Positions 35,983-48,849 of a stretch of DNA of 64,000 nucleotides are shown here, one piece after another. The stretch spans positions 1,674,001 through 1,738,000 of the forward strand of contig JBAJFE010000062.1 of NCBI GenBank assembly GCA_037903355.1, given 5' to 3'. Numbering within the stretch: position 1 is the first letter of the stretch; each line of letters begins with the position of its first letter. Below the pieces are notes generated by a model. The model saw nothing but the letters and a program-made list of their open reading frames with translations. It was not told the origin of the DNA and searched no databases. The position numbers were made by a program, and so were the translations under genes. The DNA comes from Trichuris trichiura. Lineage: Eukaryota; Nematoda; Enoplea; Trichinellida; Trichuridae.

Positions 35983-38900
35983 TCATTGCAAAACATTCAC
36001 CGTTTTGTTCTTCAACTTCTTTGCCTTTCGAGGAGTGTTACCAATAAAGAATGCTGTAGGCGGCCGTCTTGTTTTCTCTCCCACTGATACTGCGGGACTT
36101 TGCTGAAAAACAGAACTAAATAAAAAAAAAGCAAACAGTACGCTTATGATGAAACGGTTCTCACCTAATGAGCACATACAACTAAATCGACAATATATTG
36201 CTGTTACACTTAGAAATGTGGAATTGAAAGGATACTATTCTTCCTCGCATCAGGCGCTCACTGGCGTTCAGCGACTTGAAGTATTTACAGTTTGCTTTGA
36301 CTTGATTAGATAAAAGTGAAAAATAAGAAGGTGCATAAAGGCTGGAGGAGACGCCAAGCTCACCGTTTTCGACAAACGATTACTAATAGCCTTCTTGGCT
36401 GACAATAACGCCATACGCATAGCCGACTTGTCCGACTTCTTCTTCTGAACAATTTCGTCATTATGGTAATTTTTGCCAGGCGGGAAATGATCGCGTACTT
36501 CAGTGCCGCTTGTTTCCAAGCAGTCGACTACCCGAAGAACGGAATTCATCGGCAATCCATCCGACTGCTTCAACTGTTCCTCCAAACTGGTGTCAATGAT
36601 TCCTTGCGTTTCAATTGGATATGAGCTTTTTAAGTGAGGCGGATATCGACGATTCCTTTCGTTCAGAAGACTCAAACGACGATTCCATTTGCGCCAGCTC
36701 GGTGTTCCGCAGCTAAATGTTTTACCCAATCAAACAACGTTAGGACGAATGACAGGGCGTTATGGAGTAAAATTCAGATAAGCATAATCTCTAAGTCTAC
36801 CTTGAGCTTGTCGTTGAAATAGAAGCCGGTTCGATCGACGAAATTGTTTCGTCAGCTTTCACTTCTGAATTAAGCTTAGGCGGTGTTGCAGGACGCTTAA
36901 AAACGGTCTCTTCCGTAGCTAGGTTCTCGCTCTTATGTTCTTCATGGGATACGTCATTGTAGATAGGACCGAAGCTGATTTGTCTACATGAGAGAACCAG
37001 CATTGATGAACTAGAAAGAAGGTTGTCTTCCGCATGAGAGGTAGCATTGTTCAAGTTCAACTGTTTCTTGAAATATGTGTCGGCTTCTTCTGCCTTGTCG
37101 GTTTCCAACGCCGTCTTGTCATCACAGTTAACACTGGCAAACGTATCGCAGCTTAAGGAGCGCTCATATTTGCACGGAGTGTCTTCAATGAGAATTACTC
37201 GCTTCAGGATTGCTATAAAACGACAATGCTGCCTACTTGAAGAGTTTCTCAAAATTTCCTGCACTTTCGCACTGGTGTTTGACGGACTATCCTGATCGAG
37301 ATATAGTTCCACACCATTAACTTCTGGATTCTGCAAAAAAAGGGCCAATGGATAATACTTGTCAAACAAAGGTTATGACGCGTCATACATTTATATTCGA
37401 CAGGTCATTTTCAAGCGACCGTTTCAAGCCTGAATGGTGATCATGATTTTCGCGTACTTCTTCATCCGAGGATATTAACACGTTGCCTTGTTTGAAATGG
37501 CCGTCAACGGTTCGTCTAAAGCTTCATACGTAACCGCGCTAAAAGCATTCGCCAAAATGAATTACGGAGTGGATGTGAAACGACGATGGACATTTCCGGC
37601 ATCATTCATTCTGAAAAAAATTGCTTGAACCTTCCCAGCATTCTTTGGTAAACTGACCGGCAAACTTCTACCGACAGCCAATCGTTTCGCAGCTTCTGTT
37701 CCTTCAACATTTGCATACAGGATTCCAACCTGTTGGCCAACTGTGCACTCTGCTCCTTTGCAGTCATACACTCCGCTAAGCAACTCTCTTAAATGATCGT
37801 AGCAGTCACAATTTGGCAATGCCGCGTCAATGAGTAGAAGATACCGCAAGTCTTCAACTTGATGTTCAGTCTTTCGGTGCATTCTTTTAAAGTTCGAAAT
37901 TTGATCAGCAGATTTTTAATAAGCTTTTTTTGATCGGAACATTTGTTTTTTGAAATCTTGAATGGACATATTGCCAGCCGATGAAGATAGCTCTGGTAAA
38001 AGTTGCTTACTTCTCGAAGCGTTGCTTCTTCGTCGAGATTGTCGGACAGTTGCCTTTTCTCCATTTGAAGCAAATCAATTCGCTCAACTTGCTCTTTGAA
38101 AATCTGCTCCCACTCTCTGTTGCTTGCAAGCATGCTTTTCTCAAGGTCGGTATACTTATCCTGCCAACTTTTTGCTAACGAGCGCTGCGTTGACAACTGC
38201 GAACGAAGGGTCTCATTCTTAAGCAATAAGCAGTCATAACAACTCAACAATAAGCGGCAGGTAAAAAAGTTGCATTGAGGGCAAGCGGCTAACCTCAATG
38301 GTCAAAGAGTTCAGTTCACCCTGGCGGTTTTGTACAAGCATGTCGAATTTTCCAGAAACATTACAGTGCTGCGCAATCATGCTAAAATGTTTTCCAAATT
38401 AAGGAGGGAAAAAATGACAATTCAATCGTGCTCTTTATTTTTCGCGATAAGCTCTTCGTTTTCAATTCTCGCCAACTCCAAGCGCTCTTCGCACTCTTGA
38501 CGATTCCGCCTTTCGGCGGCTAGTAAGGAGCGTAGCTCATTTTCTCTTGTATTCTTGTCACCTACGGTGACGGCTATTAAAACCAAGAAGCAACGTATAC
38601 GCGTATGCAGGTACTTACGCAGTTGAGCTTTCAGTTGCTCAACCTCTACTGCCAGCAGGTCGATTTCAACGTCTTTTTCTGCTAGCTGTTTTTCCGCATT
38701 TCTCATCCGCTCCCACTTCCTGCGGATACTATTCCTGAACCGATGATAGCCACTGAGAGTCTTATTCAATCGTCGCGGGGGGCTAATAGGACTTTCGCCT
38801 TCATCGTGGGTCAACGCGGAAGTATTGGCATTACTGGTGTCACCAACTGACGAAGCACCCGTAACATTATGGACTTCCTTGCTTGGCGATTCCTCATGCG

Positions 38901-39370
38901 AATTTGCTAATGCGAGTTTGCTAGGCGCCGTTTCCAAAACTTGCCTCCATTTCATACGCGGCAGCTCAGCCAGGCTTTTGCATATCTCCATGACGCTGTA
39001 TTGGTCATAAAGATCCATTTGTTGCTGGACAAGCGCAACGTGCTTGCCGTTATCTTCCGTCATACTTAGCGCGCAGTTGAGCAGTAGCGCAAGCACTGTC
39101 CCGACATTGGCGCAGTCGCTTGACAGTGATCCATCTCCATCAAAGCAAAGGCACTCTACTACATGCTCACTGTAGAAGCAAGTCAAAAAGTCAACTACCG
39201 CTCTTTTCTTATCATTTAGATTGCCACAAGTGTCCAGGACTTTCGAAGCGCTCCTTTAAAAAATTCGTTGTCATTTAATGGACTGAGAACGAGTCGTTTC
39301 AGCTGTTGGAATGTTATTCCCGTAACCGCCTTAATCAGCTTGGTAATCGAGCGGATGTTCTCGGCGGGAC
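35983..39370 (-). CDS. NuMA-like spindle protein (Hook-type head, coiled coil, LGN-binding motif)
   Basis: NuMA (Mud in flies, LIN-5 in C. elegans) links LGN/Pins at the cortex to dynein to orient the spindle. The N-terminal exon (38422-39186, plus an exon at about 39260-39370 with TKLIKAVTGITFQQLKRLV) looks like a Hook/NuMA calponin-type head. It is followed by long charged coiled coils (KQLAEKDVEIDLLAVEVEQL; ERRNRQECEERLELARIE). Near the C-terminus, ERNRRYPPHLKSSYPIET (about 36620-36670) closely matches vertebrate NuMA's LGN-binding peptide, and GNTPRKAKKLK in the last exon (35983-36102) matches NuMA's NTPKK tail. Splices I could phase: 38565-38619 approximately (C|GT) and 36103-36363 (phase 0). 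The total is roughly 900 residues, far shorter than vertebrate NuMA and close to LIN-5. The start is unresolved. Confidence 0.75.
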
Positions 39371-39399
39371 AGAAGCAAAGTGAATGTAATATGTTCGGT

Positions 39400-42300
39400 A
39401 AAGTAAATAGAAAAGGGCAGCGTATTTGAGGTTTATTAAGTGGACACGTCGGTTAGTTATATAAGGTAAATACATAAATCTCTTGGCAAACGTTGCTACG
39501 CTGCTGTGGACACATGGTCCACTTTTTTCATTGCTTCAAGCAAACTATGATTACTCCTAAAAGACATCATCATGGTTCGCGCACGTCACAAAGCGTACTA
39601 ATAGCGCGAGGATAAGCATTTCAAAGGGTGGCGAGAAAACAAGCAAGAAGCATTGCTGTCACCGTGTTCGAAAGACAAAGTATGGAAAGGGATGTAAGTG
39701 AAGAAATCTGCCATTCAGGAATTAACAGTAAAAGATAATTATTTATAGTAAAGAGAAGAACTGATGAAAGCAATATAAACGGCGTCTAACGAAAAACAAG
39801 TGTACAAAAGCTATTCAATGCAAGCTATGCTATGCGCGATTATCATAGTACTGAAAACGTTGAATACAGCATCACTTGTAATGGGTACGTATAGCCTCAC
39901 TTTTATATGGCAAAAATCAGTTTTTTGATTAAAAAAACAATCAAAGGTTCCGCAACAATCAATCACGCTATTCAAGGAGACCAACTTTTTTCGAAGGAAC
40001 ATAAGAGAGGTTTCTCATGTCAGAGGTCATCTTAAATATACGTGGGCGGAAAGTATGGACTGATGAGCTGTTATATACGGTGGTCGTTGCTGAGTTATCC
40101 CCTTCCGTAAAATTGAGAGCACATCCATTTGTTAGACTTATTCTCCATCCGAAAAATGGGGACAGGTATTCTCTTAGTCACCGATCAACACTCCATGCAG
40201 CCCACCCTATGGCTACTTGCTTGCTACCTGCTCAGGAGGATAGGATATTGATTCTTCACATTATGATTTTAATATTATGAGATTGGTAACTAATCACGCG
40301 CCCTAAATACTCACACAAGGCCACACGGTCTTCGAATGAAGACTGACGATCAGGCGCCCAACAGATGTTTACACGAGGTCACTCAAATCCACGTGACCTG
40401 TCATTCATTCCGTAACAGCTATTTTTCCGTCAAACCTTTTTCATCGTTATGCTGATGACGACAGGACAAGCCAGGTTCCGAAGCTCGACACTTTTTCTTC
40501 CTCCTTTTCTTTCATTGTCAATAAAAGGATTTGCCTTGTGCAAAAAAGAGTACTGGAAACTGTGGAGTTCTTTTTAGCAGCAAAAAAGCTATAGCGACTT
40601 CAAAGTTAGCGCATGATACAGCAAGTATGCATCATGTTAATCATTTCTTTACTGAAACAAACTAACAGAAATTTCGAAGTTTGCGCTATTTAATGTAAGC
40701 CCTATCATGACAACACGGTGCACACTAAGCTCACTTCGCACAGATAGCCTTATAGGGCTGCTGAAAAGCGGCCAGGCCGAAAGTATCTTAAGCAGAGTCA
40801 CATATTAACCTATGCGCTTACACCAATGGCCTCAAATGCGGAAAAGGGAGATTCGTGCACACTTTCCAGGAATAGGGTGCAAAACTGTTTAGGTCTTTCG
40901 GAGTACTTCTTCTCAACCTAAGGCAAGCGTCAAAATACGCGGAACTGTTAGCATGCTCAATAAGCAAATGGCAGACTGGGCAACTGCGTGAAACTGGCGA
41001 CGCAGTCCAATGAAAAAAGGAAGCCATACGCCTAGTTAGCACCCGACTTCAATACGTTGAACACCAAATATAATTTATTCTACTTACAGGTGACTTGAAA
41101 GCCAGCAGATCTGCTCGAAATCGGCGAGCTGCTCCAAGCAGTGAACTGCTGGGAAAGCGGAAGCAGTTTCAAGGTTAAGCTGAAAAACAAGAGTTACGCA
41201 CGTATTGAAAATTATTCGTAAAAAGTGTACCCAATTGACTAAGCAGCGGACTTTTCTTTCGTCTAAAACAGCCATTAAGAAGAAACAGTGAAGTCAGTCG
41301 ATTCCCGCAAGTAACTCGTATGATACAGTAATCTGATGCGCAGGTACCTTAAGGCTAACAATCCAGCAGGAAAGTGCGCTTAAAGCTCAGCATTTTGCGC
41401 TCGCTAAAAACTTGATTACTGCCAAAGAAAGCTTAGAAATTATTTTAGCCATAATGTGTTTTGTTTTTTACAGTTGGGTGCACAAACCAAACTGACGACA
41501 AAATGGACTTTCGCGGTCTTTTCTTGCCTCCAAATATCTATTTTTATTAGTTTTATCTTGCGTTTGCAGCAACAGCAAAACTAACGTAGGGAACGAGGGG
41601 AAATGGTCACCTGAGAAGGATAATTCTAAGAAAATGTTCTCTGGCCGATTTGGCGAACACAGTTAAACTACCTACCGAAATGCTAAAATAACAGACTGCT
41701 GTTCTGTTCTACTTAGAGGCTGACGATGGAAGGATAAGTTTTCGAAAGATCCGCGGTGCGAGATTCGCTCAGATTGTATAAGTCATTTTTTCAGTGTGAA
41801 ATTCCATTAATATCAAGCCCTTCATATCTGCCCAGCTCGGGATCAGATGATCGCGCGGCCATGCGGGATTCCTGAATAGGAGAAGTTCTACTGTAAGGAC
41901 ATCGAAATGCAGGTACAACTGTTGTGAACTTTAAGTCGCTGCTGTTCACTGCCCCCTCTAGTCGCCGTGAGCTTAGGCAGCAAAAATTTAAGGTCGTATC
42001 CAAATTCTGGTTGACATCAACAGGATGCGAGCAATAGAAATTAATTTTCTCCGAAGTTGAAGATAGCGTACTCCGAGGTGACCAGAAGACAAGCTGTTCT
42101 ACTTGTTTCTATTGGAAGCAGATTGCTCTTAGTTTATCAAGGCTCGTTTTTGGTTTACGCTTCAGAAGCTTACATTTAGCGTGAACAGCAGGAACTCGTA
42201 TCCACTCATCCTCCTCGTACAGAGTAAGTGGACAATCGTACCTGGGTTACTCAAGAGTGGGTAAGTACCAGTCGTCTACAGAAAGAGTCCCTAGCTTTGG

Positions 42301-43245
42301 TTAGTCTCGTCATTGGGCCTTAGCTTAAAAAACTCAGCGTTCACCATAGCTGAAAGGAAAACGTCCAAGAATGAGAAAAAAAAGGTTTTAACAATAGGCG
42401 GCGGTAAGGTAGCCTGCGCATCTTTACTGGGAACGGTCAGTCCATGAACACCATCTGACAGGAGGGGTTCTGGACACGAAGGGTTGTATCGTATTCCATA
42501 TTGCAAAACCGATGTGCAATGTTTTATTAGTTATTGTTAATAGTAATTAATTATAAATAACCGCGTTCACATTGTTTCTTTTAAGCTGATGCCATGCTCG
42601 AGCGAGTAAGGTCGGTAAAATGAAGAGTACTGTATGATGAGATAATTCCGGAGAGCTTTTGGGCCAACTCAGTCCCGCGATTTAAATAAAGCGCCTAGTC
42701 AGTGCGACCAAAGGAACTGCATTTTTGTTGGCATGTTGTATTCGAAAGAGTTTTATTTTGTAACGCCGAATTGAACATGAAAGTGCAAGGCATTTACAAG
42801 CACCACTATTGCATGTACTTTCTTTCCTAGTCGTCACCTCGGCATTTTTAATCATTTAAACTATTTAATTAATAAAGGCGTAGGTCGTTAAAACGAGTTG
42901 CGAGATGTTCATTCCTTACTATCTTGAGGTTGCTTAATTAAAGCAAAATGTGATAGATGAAAAGCATGCTCCCATCGCGGCTTATGGGTACTTTTGTTTG
43001 CCTACTATAAAACTGAAGTTTTGTAGATTACCTTAAAATAGCGTAGTGGTGATTTTTTAAACTTTAAACTTTGGACTGTCTAGTCATGAGCATAGTTGAT
43101 TCGGTCGCGCAAGGAAAGCGGCGAGGTTCGGAGAACTCTCGGTGGGATCATCTTGCACTATATCGAGCAGCTTTGCGATAACTGAGGAATTTTTTCTAGC
43201 TCCGCAGTCTTTCCGGTCTCCGACAACCTCGGGTACGTCTCGAAT
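39400..43245. other. Intergenic DNA between the NuMA-like gene and DUSP19-like gene
   Basis: No protein family recognised; frames are below 90 codons. It contains a lone hammerhead-like motif at 40452 and a degenerate PLE-end-like sequence at about 42645-42690 (CCGGAGAGCTTTTGGGCC). It presumably includes promoters of the two divergent flanking genes. Confidence 0.45.
40452..40486 (+). ncRNA. Degenerate hammerhead-like sequence
   Basis: CUGAUGA, then CGACAGGACAAGCCAGGUUC, then CGAAGCUCG. It resembles the 50.6-kb family (GACAAG and CAGUUCC) but one A of GAAA is missing and stem II is weak. Likely a decayed relic. Confidence 0.3.
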
Positions 43246-43778
43246 ATGAACAGCTTTTTCGCGGCTCTTAATAATAACCTGGACTTGGAAGCTGCCGAAA
43301 TACTACCGAACTTGTTGCTAAGTGAGCTTTCCTGCTTGAATTGAATTGCGGTTTTGATCCTCTGTTTTGTTTTTTTACAGGCAGTCAGTACGTGGCGTTA
43401 GATATCAACGTCTTGCTGAAATATAGAATTACACACATCCTGAACGCTGCGTCGTATGTTGAAAATCGGTTTTCGCACAATTTTATTTATAAGAGAGTCA
43501 ATGTCATTGATCTACCGTCGGAAGACATAAAATCATACTTTGAAGAATGCTGCCGATTCATTCACGAAGCCCGTCGGTCGGGTGGCCGGGTTCTAGTTCA
43601 CTGCAATGCTGGTGTATCTCGTTCCGTTAGCTTTGTGTGCGCCTATTTGGTCAAGTATGAAAAGTTCTCGGTAATCAATGCTCTGGCGTACATCCGTGAG
43701 AAACGTCCTGTTGCTCGTCCGAACGCTGGTTTCATCAAGCAACTAATGGACTACGAGGTCGAGATTCGAAATGTTTGA
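43246..43778 (+). CDS. DUSP19-like dual-specificity phosphatase (two exons)
   Basis: Atypical dual-specificity phosphatases remove phosphate from Ser/Thr/Tyr; DUSP19 acts on the JNK pathway. Exon 1 (43246-43322) encodes MNSFFAALNNN through ILPNLLL. Donor GTGAGC at 43323 and acceptor TTTTTTACAG ending at 43380 define a 58-bp intron. Exon 2 continues SQYVALDINVLL, then LKYRITHILNAA and NVIDLPSEDI, with the general-acid Asp region. The catalytic loop is VHCNAGVSRS (Cys nucleophile, Arg), and RPVARPNAGFIKQL lies near the C-terminus. It is about 160 residues, a bare catalytic domain, with no kinase-interaction domain. The stop is at 43776-43778. All catalytic residues are present, so it is probably active. 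Confidence 0.88.
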
Positions 43779-45994
43779 TTTTTCCTGTGGCCTGTGAGTT
43801 TATTTCGCTAACTCTCAGCATGATTTTTTCTTCTTTAATGTAATCGGACTTCTATGGCAAATGCTTACAATGGCTTAATAAAAATAGGGTTTGTGGACAG
43901 AAGTGTTTTTTGTTTCAGTGAAGGTATGTGCCTAGACAAACTCCTTTTTAAACTTATTTGAATGTTGAAAAATCTACGCGTTACGTAACGTCCATGAGTT
44001 ATATATGTGATAAAACAACCGCAGGTTTTCATTACCGTCAGTTATTCCTCTGTAAGAGCGTATAATTTCCTGCGCTAATTTGAATAGTCCCTTCATGTAC
44101 AGCTGTTTAATGTTACTGAAAGAAAACTTGTATCAATCCAATAATTAGTGAAACGTCATTAATGAATAGACGGCATTATGACAAAAATTTTCGGGCAGAA
44201 GATGCTCTTAATGGCGTCACAAAGTTTCTCTTAAAGCAGGGTGACTTCTCGAATTTATACTGTCTATTTCTATGGCTTCTTTTGGTAGCTAGTTCAGTCG
44301 ATAACGACTTATACTAGCTCGACTTTCCTAGGCGTTGTGTTTTGTTACTGGTAACGCGATGCTCATTAGGCTTTAGCTTTTCCCGCCCGTGAAGTATTCG
44401 CGAATTGCCCCACTTCAGTGTCACTTTCGTCGAGCATTCGGTTTTTTGAAAAATTACCTTTTCCTGCAAAACTTCGAAAAACGGAAAGCAAAAGTTCAGT
44501 TAAAAATCCGTTGTACTTGAATACTAGTTGCGGATATTAATTAGGCTCGTACTGACTGACGCGTATTAATAAATTTACGCCGTTCCTAATGGTCATAGAA
44601 AAGCATGGCCATTCAGTGACAGCGGAAAGTTTAATTGGGTTGACAGCCTATTTTATTCCTCGCAGCGAAGCGTTCATTTAAGCTTATCCCAAAATGGTGA
44701 CTCGTTGATGTCAAAGAACGCTCATTGTTGTATCACGACGCATTGTGTTTTACAAATGAAGTCTGCGGAGGGAAATTCAATTAGTCTAAATTTCCTTTTA
44801 ATGAAAACGAATGTCCATTTATCTTCAGCACGTGTGAAACGTGTTTGCATATCACGATGAGCACTCGTTTGCCATTAGTTCGAAGCAGTGCTAATATAAG
44901 TCCCCATTGCGAAGCGTGAAACCAATTAAAACTTTTATTTCATCCGCTGTGCAGTATGCTGCTCCTTAATCATGTTAAAACCTATCGCCATCAATAACTC
45001 GTTGTCAGCTAACTAGAACGCGGTGGTTAAAAAAATGAGTTCAACAACTTTTCAGATGAACCAAACAGTAGTTTCATTATTACGCTTTCAGGATTTGAAA
45101 AGGCTTCTTTTGAATAGGATATTTCCTGTGTCACCTACTACGTTCATTCTAATGCTAAGTATTAGAGCAATGCTAATAAAACGTAACAATTTCTGTTCTG
45201 TTAATAGGCATTTCAGTCTCATTTTTTATCCCTGTAAGCAAAAACCATGGCACAGCATCAGCTTGGAAACGCTCTTCTCCCTCTAGCAAGCGCGTACTGT
45301 GCTTTAAACCGCAGGAAGTGAATGCAGGTTGTTATCAGTTAAAGAAAAGGCAAACTGTGCTTCCATTGCTTCCGCAGTCTGCATAAAAGCTTTGCAGCCA
45401 GTAAATCAATACTTCAATCAAATAATCCCATTGGAAACCTCGGATGTTCCTTAATGTTTTTCACAACACAGTTTTTGAACTGCTAGTTTTTCTGCGGGCT
45501 TAATTTTCCATGTTTTGCCGGTTGAACGTTCCGCAAAAGTTTATTGTCGCCGGCGGTTGGCATTGCTGATGAGTTCACGTCAAAAGATACTATCATTAAA
45601 GTACCTACGACCTCTAATGTTCTCCTTTTGTTTCAACACCTGAGCCTACTGGGTATATCCACATTCTTTAGTCATTGACGTTTTTGGCTACCCACGACAA
45701 CAATAACAATTCAGATTTAAAAAATTGCTCTTGTCGATTATGCGCGCGACCGTCATACTGTAATTTTGGTAAACGTCCTCTTCCACTTTTATCTAAAGCT
45801 AGGCCTGAATGAAAGGTTTGCATTTTGACGTGGACCTAGCTAAGCGCTGAACAGGGTAGCCGGCATACTTACCAGTAGGAGAGGGACAGAAAGGCCAAAG
45901 GATTCTCAGCAGACAACCTACATTCTATTTACGGTAGGAGGCATAACTGACAATATTCAAAAATTTAAATTCTTGTATTTACAATATTTACACT
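43779..45994. other. Gene-free stretch between the DUSP and the PLE
   Basis: AT-rich, with no recognisable protein. The DUSP 3' UTR must start here; AATAAA occurs at about 43877 (GGCTTAATAAAAATAG), a likely polyadenylation signal about 100 bp past the stop. The frame at 45023-45286 matches nothing I know. Confidence 0.45.
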
Positions 45995-46100
45995 ATCCAA
46001 TATGCGTCTTGAAAATGTGGTTTTTTCGTACGGGACCGTATGTTATCATAATGCGAAAGCTTTATTACGGAATAATTTCCGTTTAATGTGTTAAATAACT

Positions 46101-46138
46101 CCGGAGCTTTCGGGTCGACCGAGACCCGTCTTCAGCGG
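46101..46138 (-). ncRNA. Hammerhead ribozyme-like motif (PLE copy c, left arm)
   Basis: On the minus strand: CCG, CUGAAGA (plus TCTTCAG, 46129-46135), C, GGGUC/GACCC with loop, GAA, AGCU, C, CGG. Identical in core to the right-arm motif of this element. Confidence 0.68.
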
Positions 46139-46140
46139 CC

Positions 46141-48673
46141 AGATATTTGGAACATACACGTATTAAAGCGGGTCTTACTCAAGGCCAACTGACCTTCTTA
46201 CTGAAATGCAGAGACCATAGAATTCTACCGAAGTGCTTCCAACTAAAATGGGGTCAGAACGTGGATAGTCACTCAAAACGAATCCTATTTTCCGCTGGAT
46301 TATCTCTGCTCAAAAACGTTTAAAGACAACACAGATTTACACTAGCGAATTTGAGAGCAAACTACAACAACACACTCAGTTACCTCAGAAACCAACTACA
46401 GAGAGCAATTTACGATGCCTTGGTCAGACATGTGGATGTGGCCGCAGGAACAGTTTGCACAACACAAAAACAGGTATTAAAAAGGAAATTCGATAGACTT
46501 CAGGCGAGTTTCCCGGTGACTTCTCCAAATGTCTACAGCAATAGCTTACAAAGGACCACTGAGTCGGAACTAAATACAACAATAGTAGACCTCAGCTCCT
46601 CCTCTATAAGTGAAAGTGAAAAGGCCATACCAAAAAAGGGACTGAACTTCGTTCCGACCCCTAAACGACCACCCATTCTCGATATTATTACCTCAATTGA
46701 AGACAGCTTATCTTCGACAGACCCACAAAGAGCCAGACAGATTAAAAGCACTTTATCTACATTAATCTTAAATCACCGCTTCAACGCTACTCCTAACTTA
46801 AGTCGACATGAGATGAACTGCCTACATCAGCTTCGAAATCAGCCCAACAGAATTATCACTAAAGCCGATAAAGGGAAGAAAATAAGTTCTACTAGACAGA
46901 AACACCTACATGGAAAAAATGACAGCTATCTTAAGCACCAACAATTATGCCCCTTTACCCACTGACCCTACAGAGGCTTCCCGGAAAAATCTTCGATCTC
47001 TCCTCATCACATATGCCACAGAGACCAAAGAACCTAAAATCAACAAAATGATAACACATCTTAAGTTTGCATCGTACTTCAGACCCCCTGAGCTCTATAG
47101 TCTCCCAAAAGTACACAAACCAGGGATTCCAATGAGACCAATAGTCTCCACCATTAATAGTATCACAAGTGAAATCAGCCGATACTTAGGAACGATCATC
47201 AAACCACTTACTGGCAAAGAGCCGTTTTTTATCAAAAATAGCAAAACTTTTGTCAACGAAATCCGGAGTCACTACCTAGAACCAGATGAGATTCTGGTTG
47301 ATTATGATGTAAAAGAACTATTCCCGAGCATCCCCATATCAGATACACTTGAGATCCTATACAATCTTCTCAATGCAGACACAAGTCTACCCACCAGAAC
47401 TAAACTAAATCCCTTTCACATTGTCAAATTGGTTTCCTTTTGCATGGAAGAAGGCAACCATTTCACTTTTGATAACAAGTACTACAAACAATCTAGCGGA
47501 GTACCTATGGGCAGCCCCTTATCTCCAGTATTAGCAGAAATATTTATGGAAAGCTTTGAAAGACAGATGTTCGCAACGGTAGACAGACACATAGCTCCAC
47601 GCCTTTTCAAAAGGTACGTAGACGACATATTCGTAATTATTAAAGCTGGAAAGGAAGAACAATTTTTACAATTCCTCAAGAACGTCTGCCCAAGCCAAAT
47701 CGTTTTCACAATGGAAAAAGACGACAACGACACCCTACTCTTTCTAGACGCTTTGATTATTCGCACAAACGATGGGTTAAAAACCAGAGTATATAGAAAA
47801 CCCACGCACATGGATCAGTACCTCAACTTTTCATCACCTCACCCCAGATTAGTAATGCGTGGTATCCTCTCTGGAATGATAGACCGAGCAATCAAATTAT
47901 GCAGTCCTGAATATCTTCAACCAGAGTTCAACTACATTCGAAAAATTTTCTGCAAGAACGGATATCCCAGGTCCTTTATTAGCCAAGTGCTCAACTACAA
48001 GCTTCGCAAACGTGAATCTAGGGCAGAAAACGCTGCCCTAGATTAGCACCAGCCATGCTTAGTTATTCCCTATGTGGCAAGCTTAGGAGAAAAAATTACC
48101 CGGTTAGGAAGAACATTAGGTTTCAGAGTTTTCTTCAAAAGCTCCCCTAACCTCAGATCAATTCTTCGCTCGGACAAAACAAAAATCCCAACAAACAAGA
48201 AAACAGGATTAGTATACGCAGTCGAATGCTCTTGCTCAGGAATCTATATTGGCAAAATGGGGAACACCTTGGAACATAGATCTAATGAACACTTAAAAAA
48301 GCTTACAAGTTACAATAATGCAAAGGCAATGCTCAATAGCAGTGGCTATGGAACTACACAAAGAGGAAGACCAATTTTAAACCCAATAATCACCATGGAA
48401 AAAGCCAAACAAGCCTCTGCTGTGGCAGAACACGCCACACAATGTAACCAAACGCTCAACCCAAAAGTCTTATGTTATGAAAAGAACCTACGATTAAGAA
48501 GAATCAAAGAAGCCCTTTACATGAGACACAACCTCACATACAACCGCGTCCAAGGAGCAGATGTAAGTGAAATGTGGACAAATATCGTGACGCGTTACGA
48601 CTGCTGCTCAATAATTGGACGTGATACAAGAACACATGGAGCAAGTGAAAGAAGAAATAATCACCGCACATGA
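46141..48673 (+). pseudogene. PLE polyprotein: reverse transcriptase plus GIY-YIG endonuclease, lightly damaged
   Basis: The N-terminal region has LTFLLKCRDH at about 46182. The RT palm has VDYDVKELFPSIP (first catalytic Asp, about 47300), SGVPMGSPLSP (about 47500) and RYVDDIFVI (catalytic YVDD, about 47615). The endonuclease part (about 48195-48560) has KTGLVYAVEC then SGIYIGKMG, the GIY-YIG pair, then HRSNEHL and AVAEHATQCNQ, as in PLE nucleases. Lesions seen: stop TAA at 46321, one frame change between about 46875 and 46910, and stop TAG at 48044 between RT and nuclease. Long parts (46910-48043, 48074-48673) are still open. The last stop could be a natural boundary, but EN-positive PLEs normally encode one protein. 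Confidence 0.85.
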
Positions 48674-48811
48674 AAGAAATGCGAAAAATGGACAAATCAC
48701 ATACCATACAATCAGAAAACCACCAACAGAGAACTTTAAAACACCCGCTTTAAACCATGGAAACAACAGAAGACTCAAGTCACGCGCACAAGTTATATCC
48801 ATAGCTCACAA

Positions 48812-48849
48812 CCGCTGAAGACGGGTCTCGGTCGACCCGAAAGCTCCGG
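48812..48849 (+). ncRNA. Hammerhead ribozyme-like motif (PLE copy c, right arm, sense)
   Basis: CCG, CUGAAGA (48815-48821), C, stem II GGGUC/GACCC, GAA (48839-48841), AGCU, C, CGG. It is in the sense of the coding region and would be present at the 3' end of an element transcript, where self-cleavage could set an RNA end. Confidence 0.7.

Noticed and set aside
39764..39775. Isolated CTGATGA words (for example 39764, 40059, 45565) as hammerheads
   Set aside because: They lack a stem II and a following GAA with a short stem III; a 7-mer alone is expected by chance in 64 kb.
42645..42690. PLE end at 42.65 kb
   Set aside because: Only short matches (CCGGAGAGCTTTTGGG) remain and the CUGAWGA core is absent; too degenerate to list as an element.
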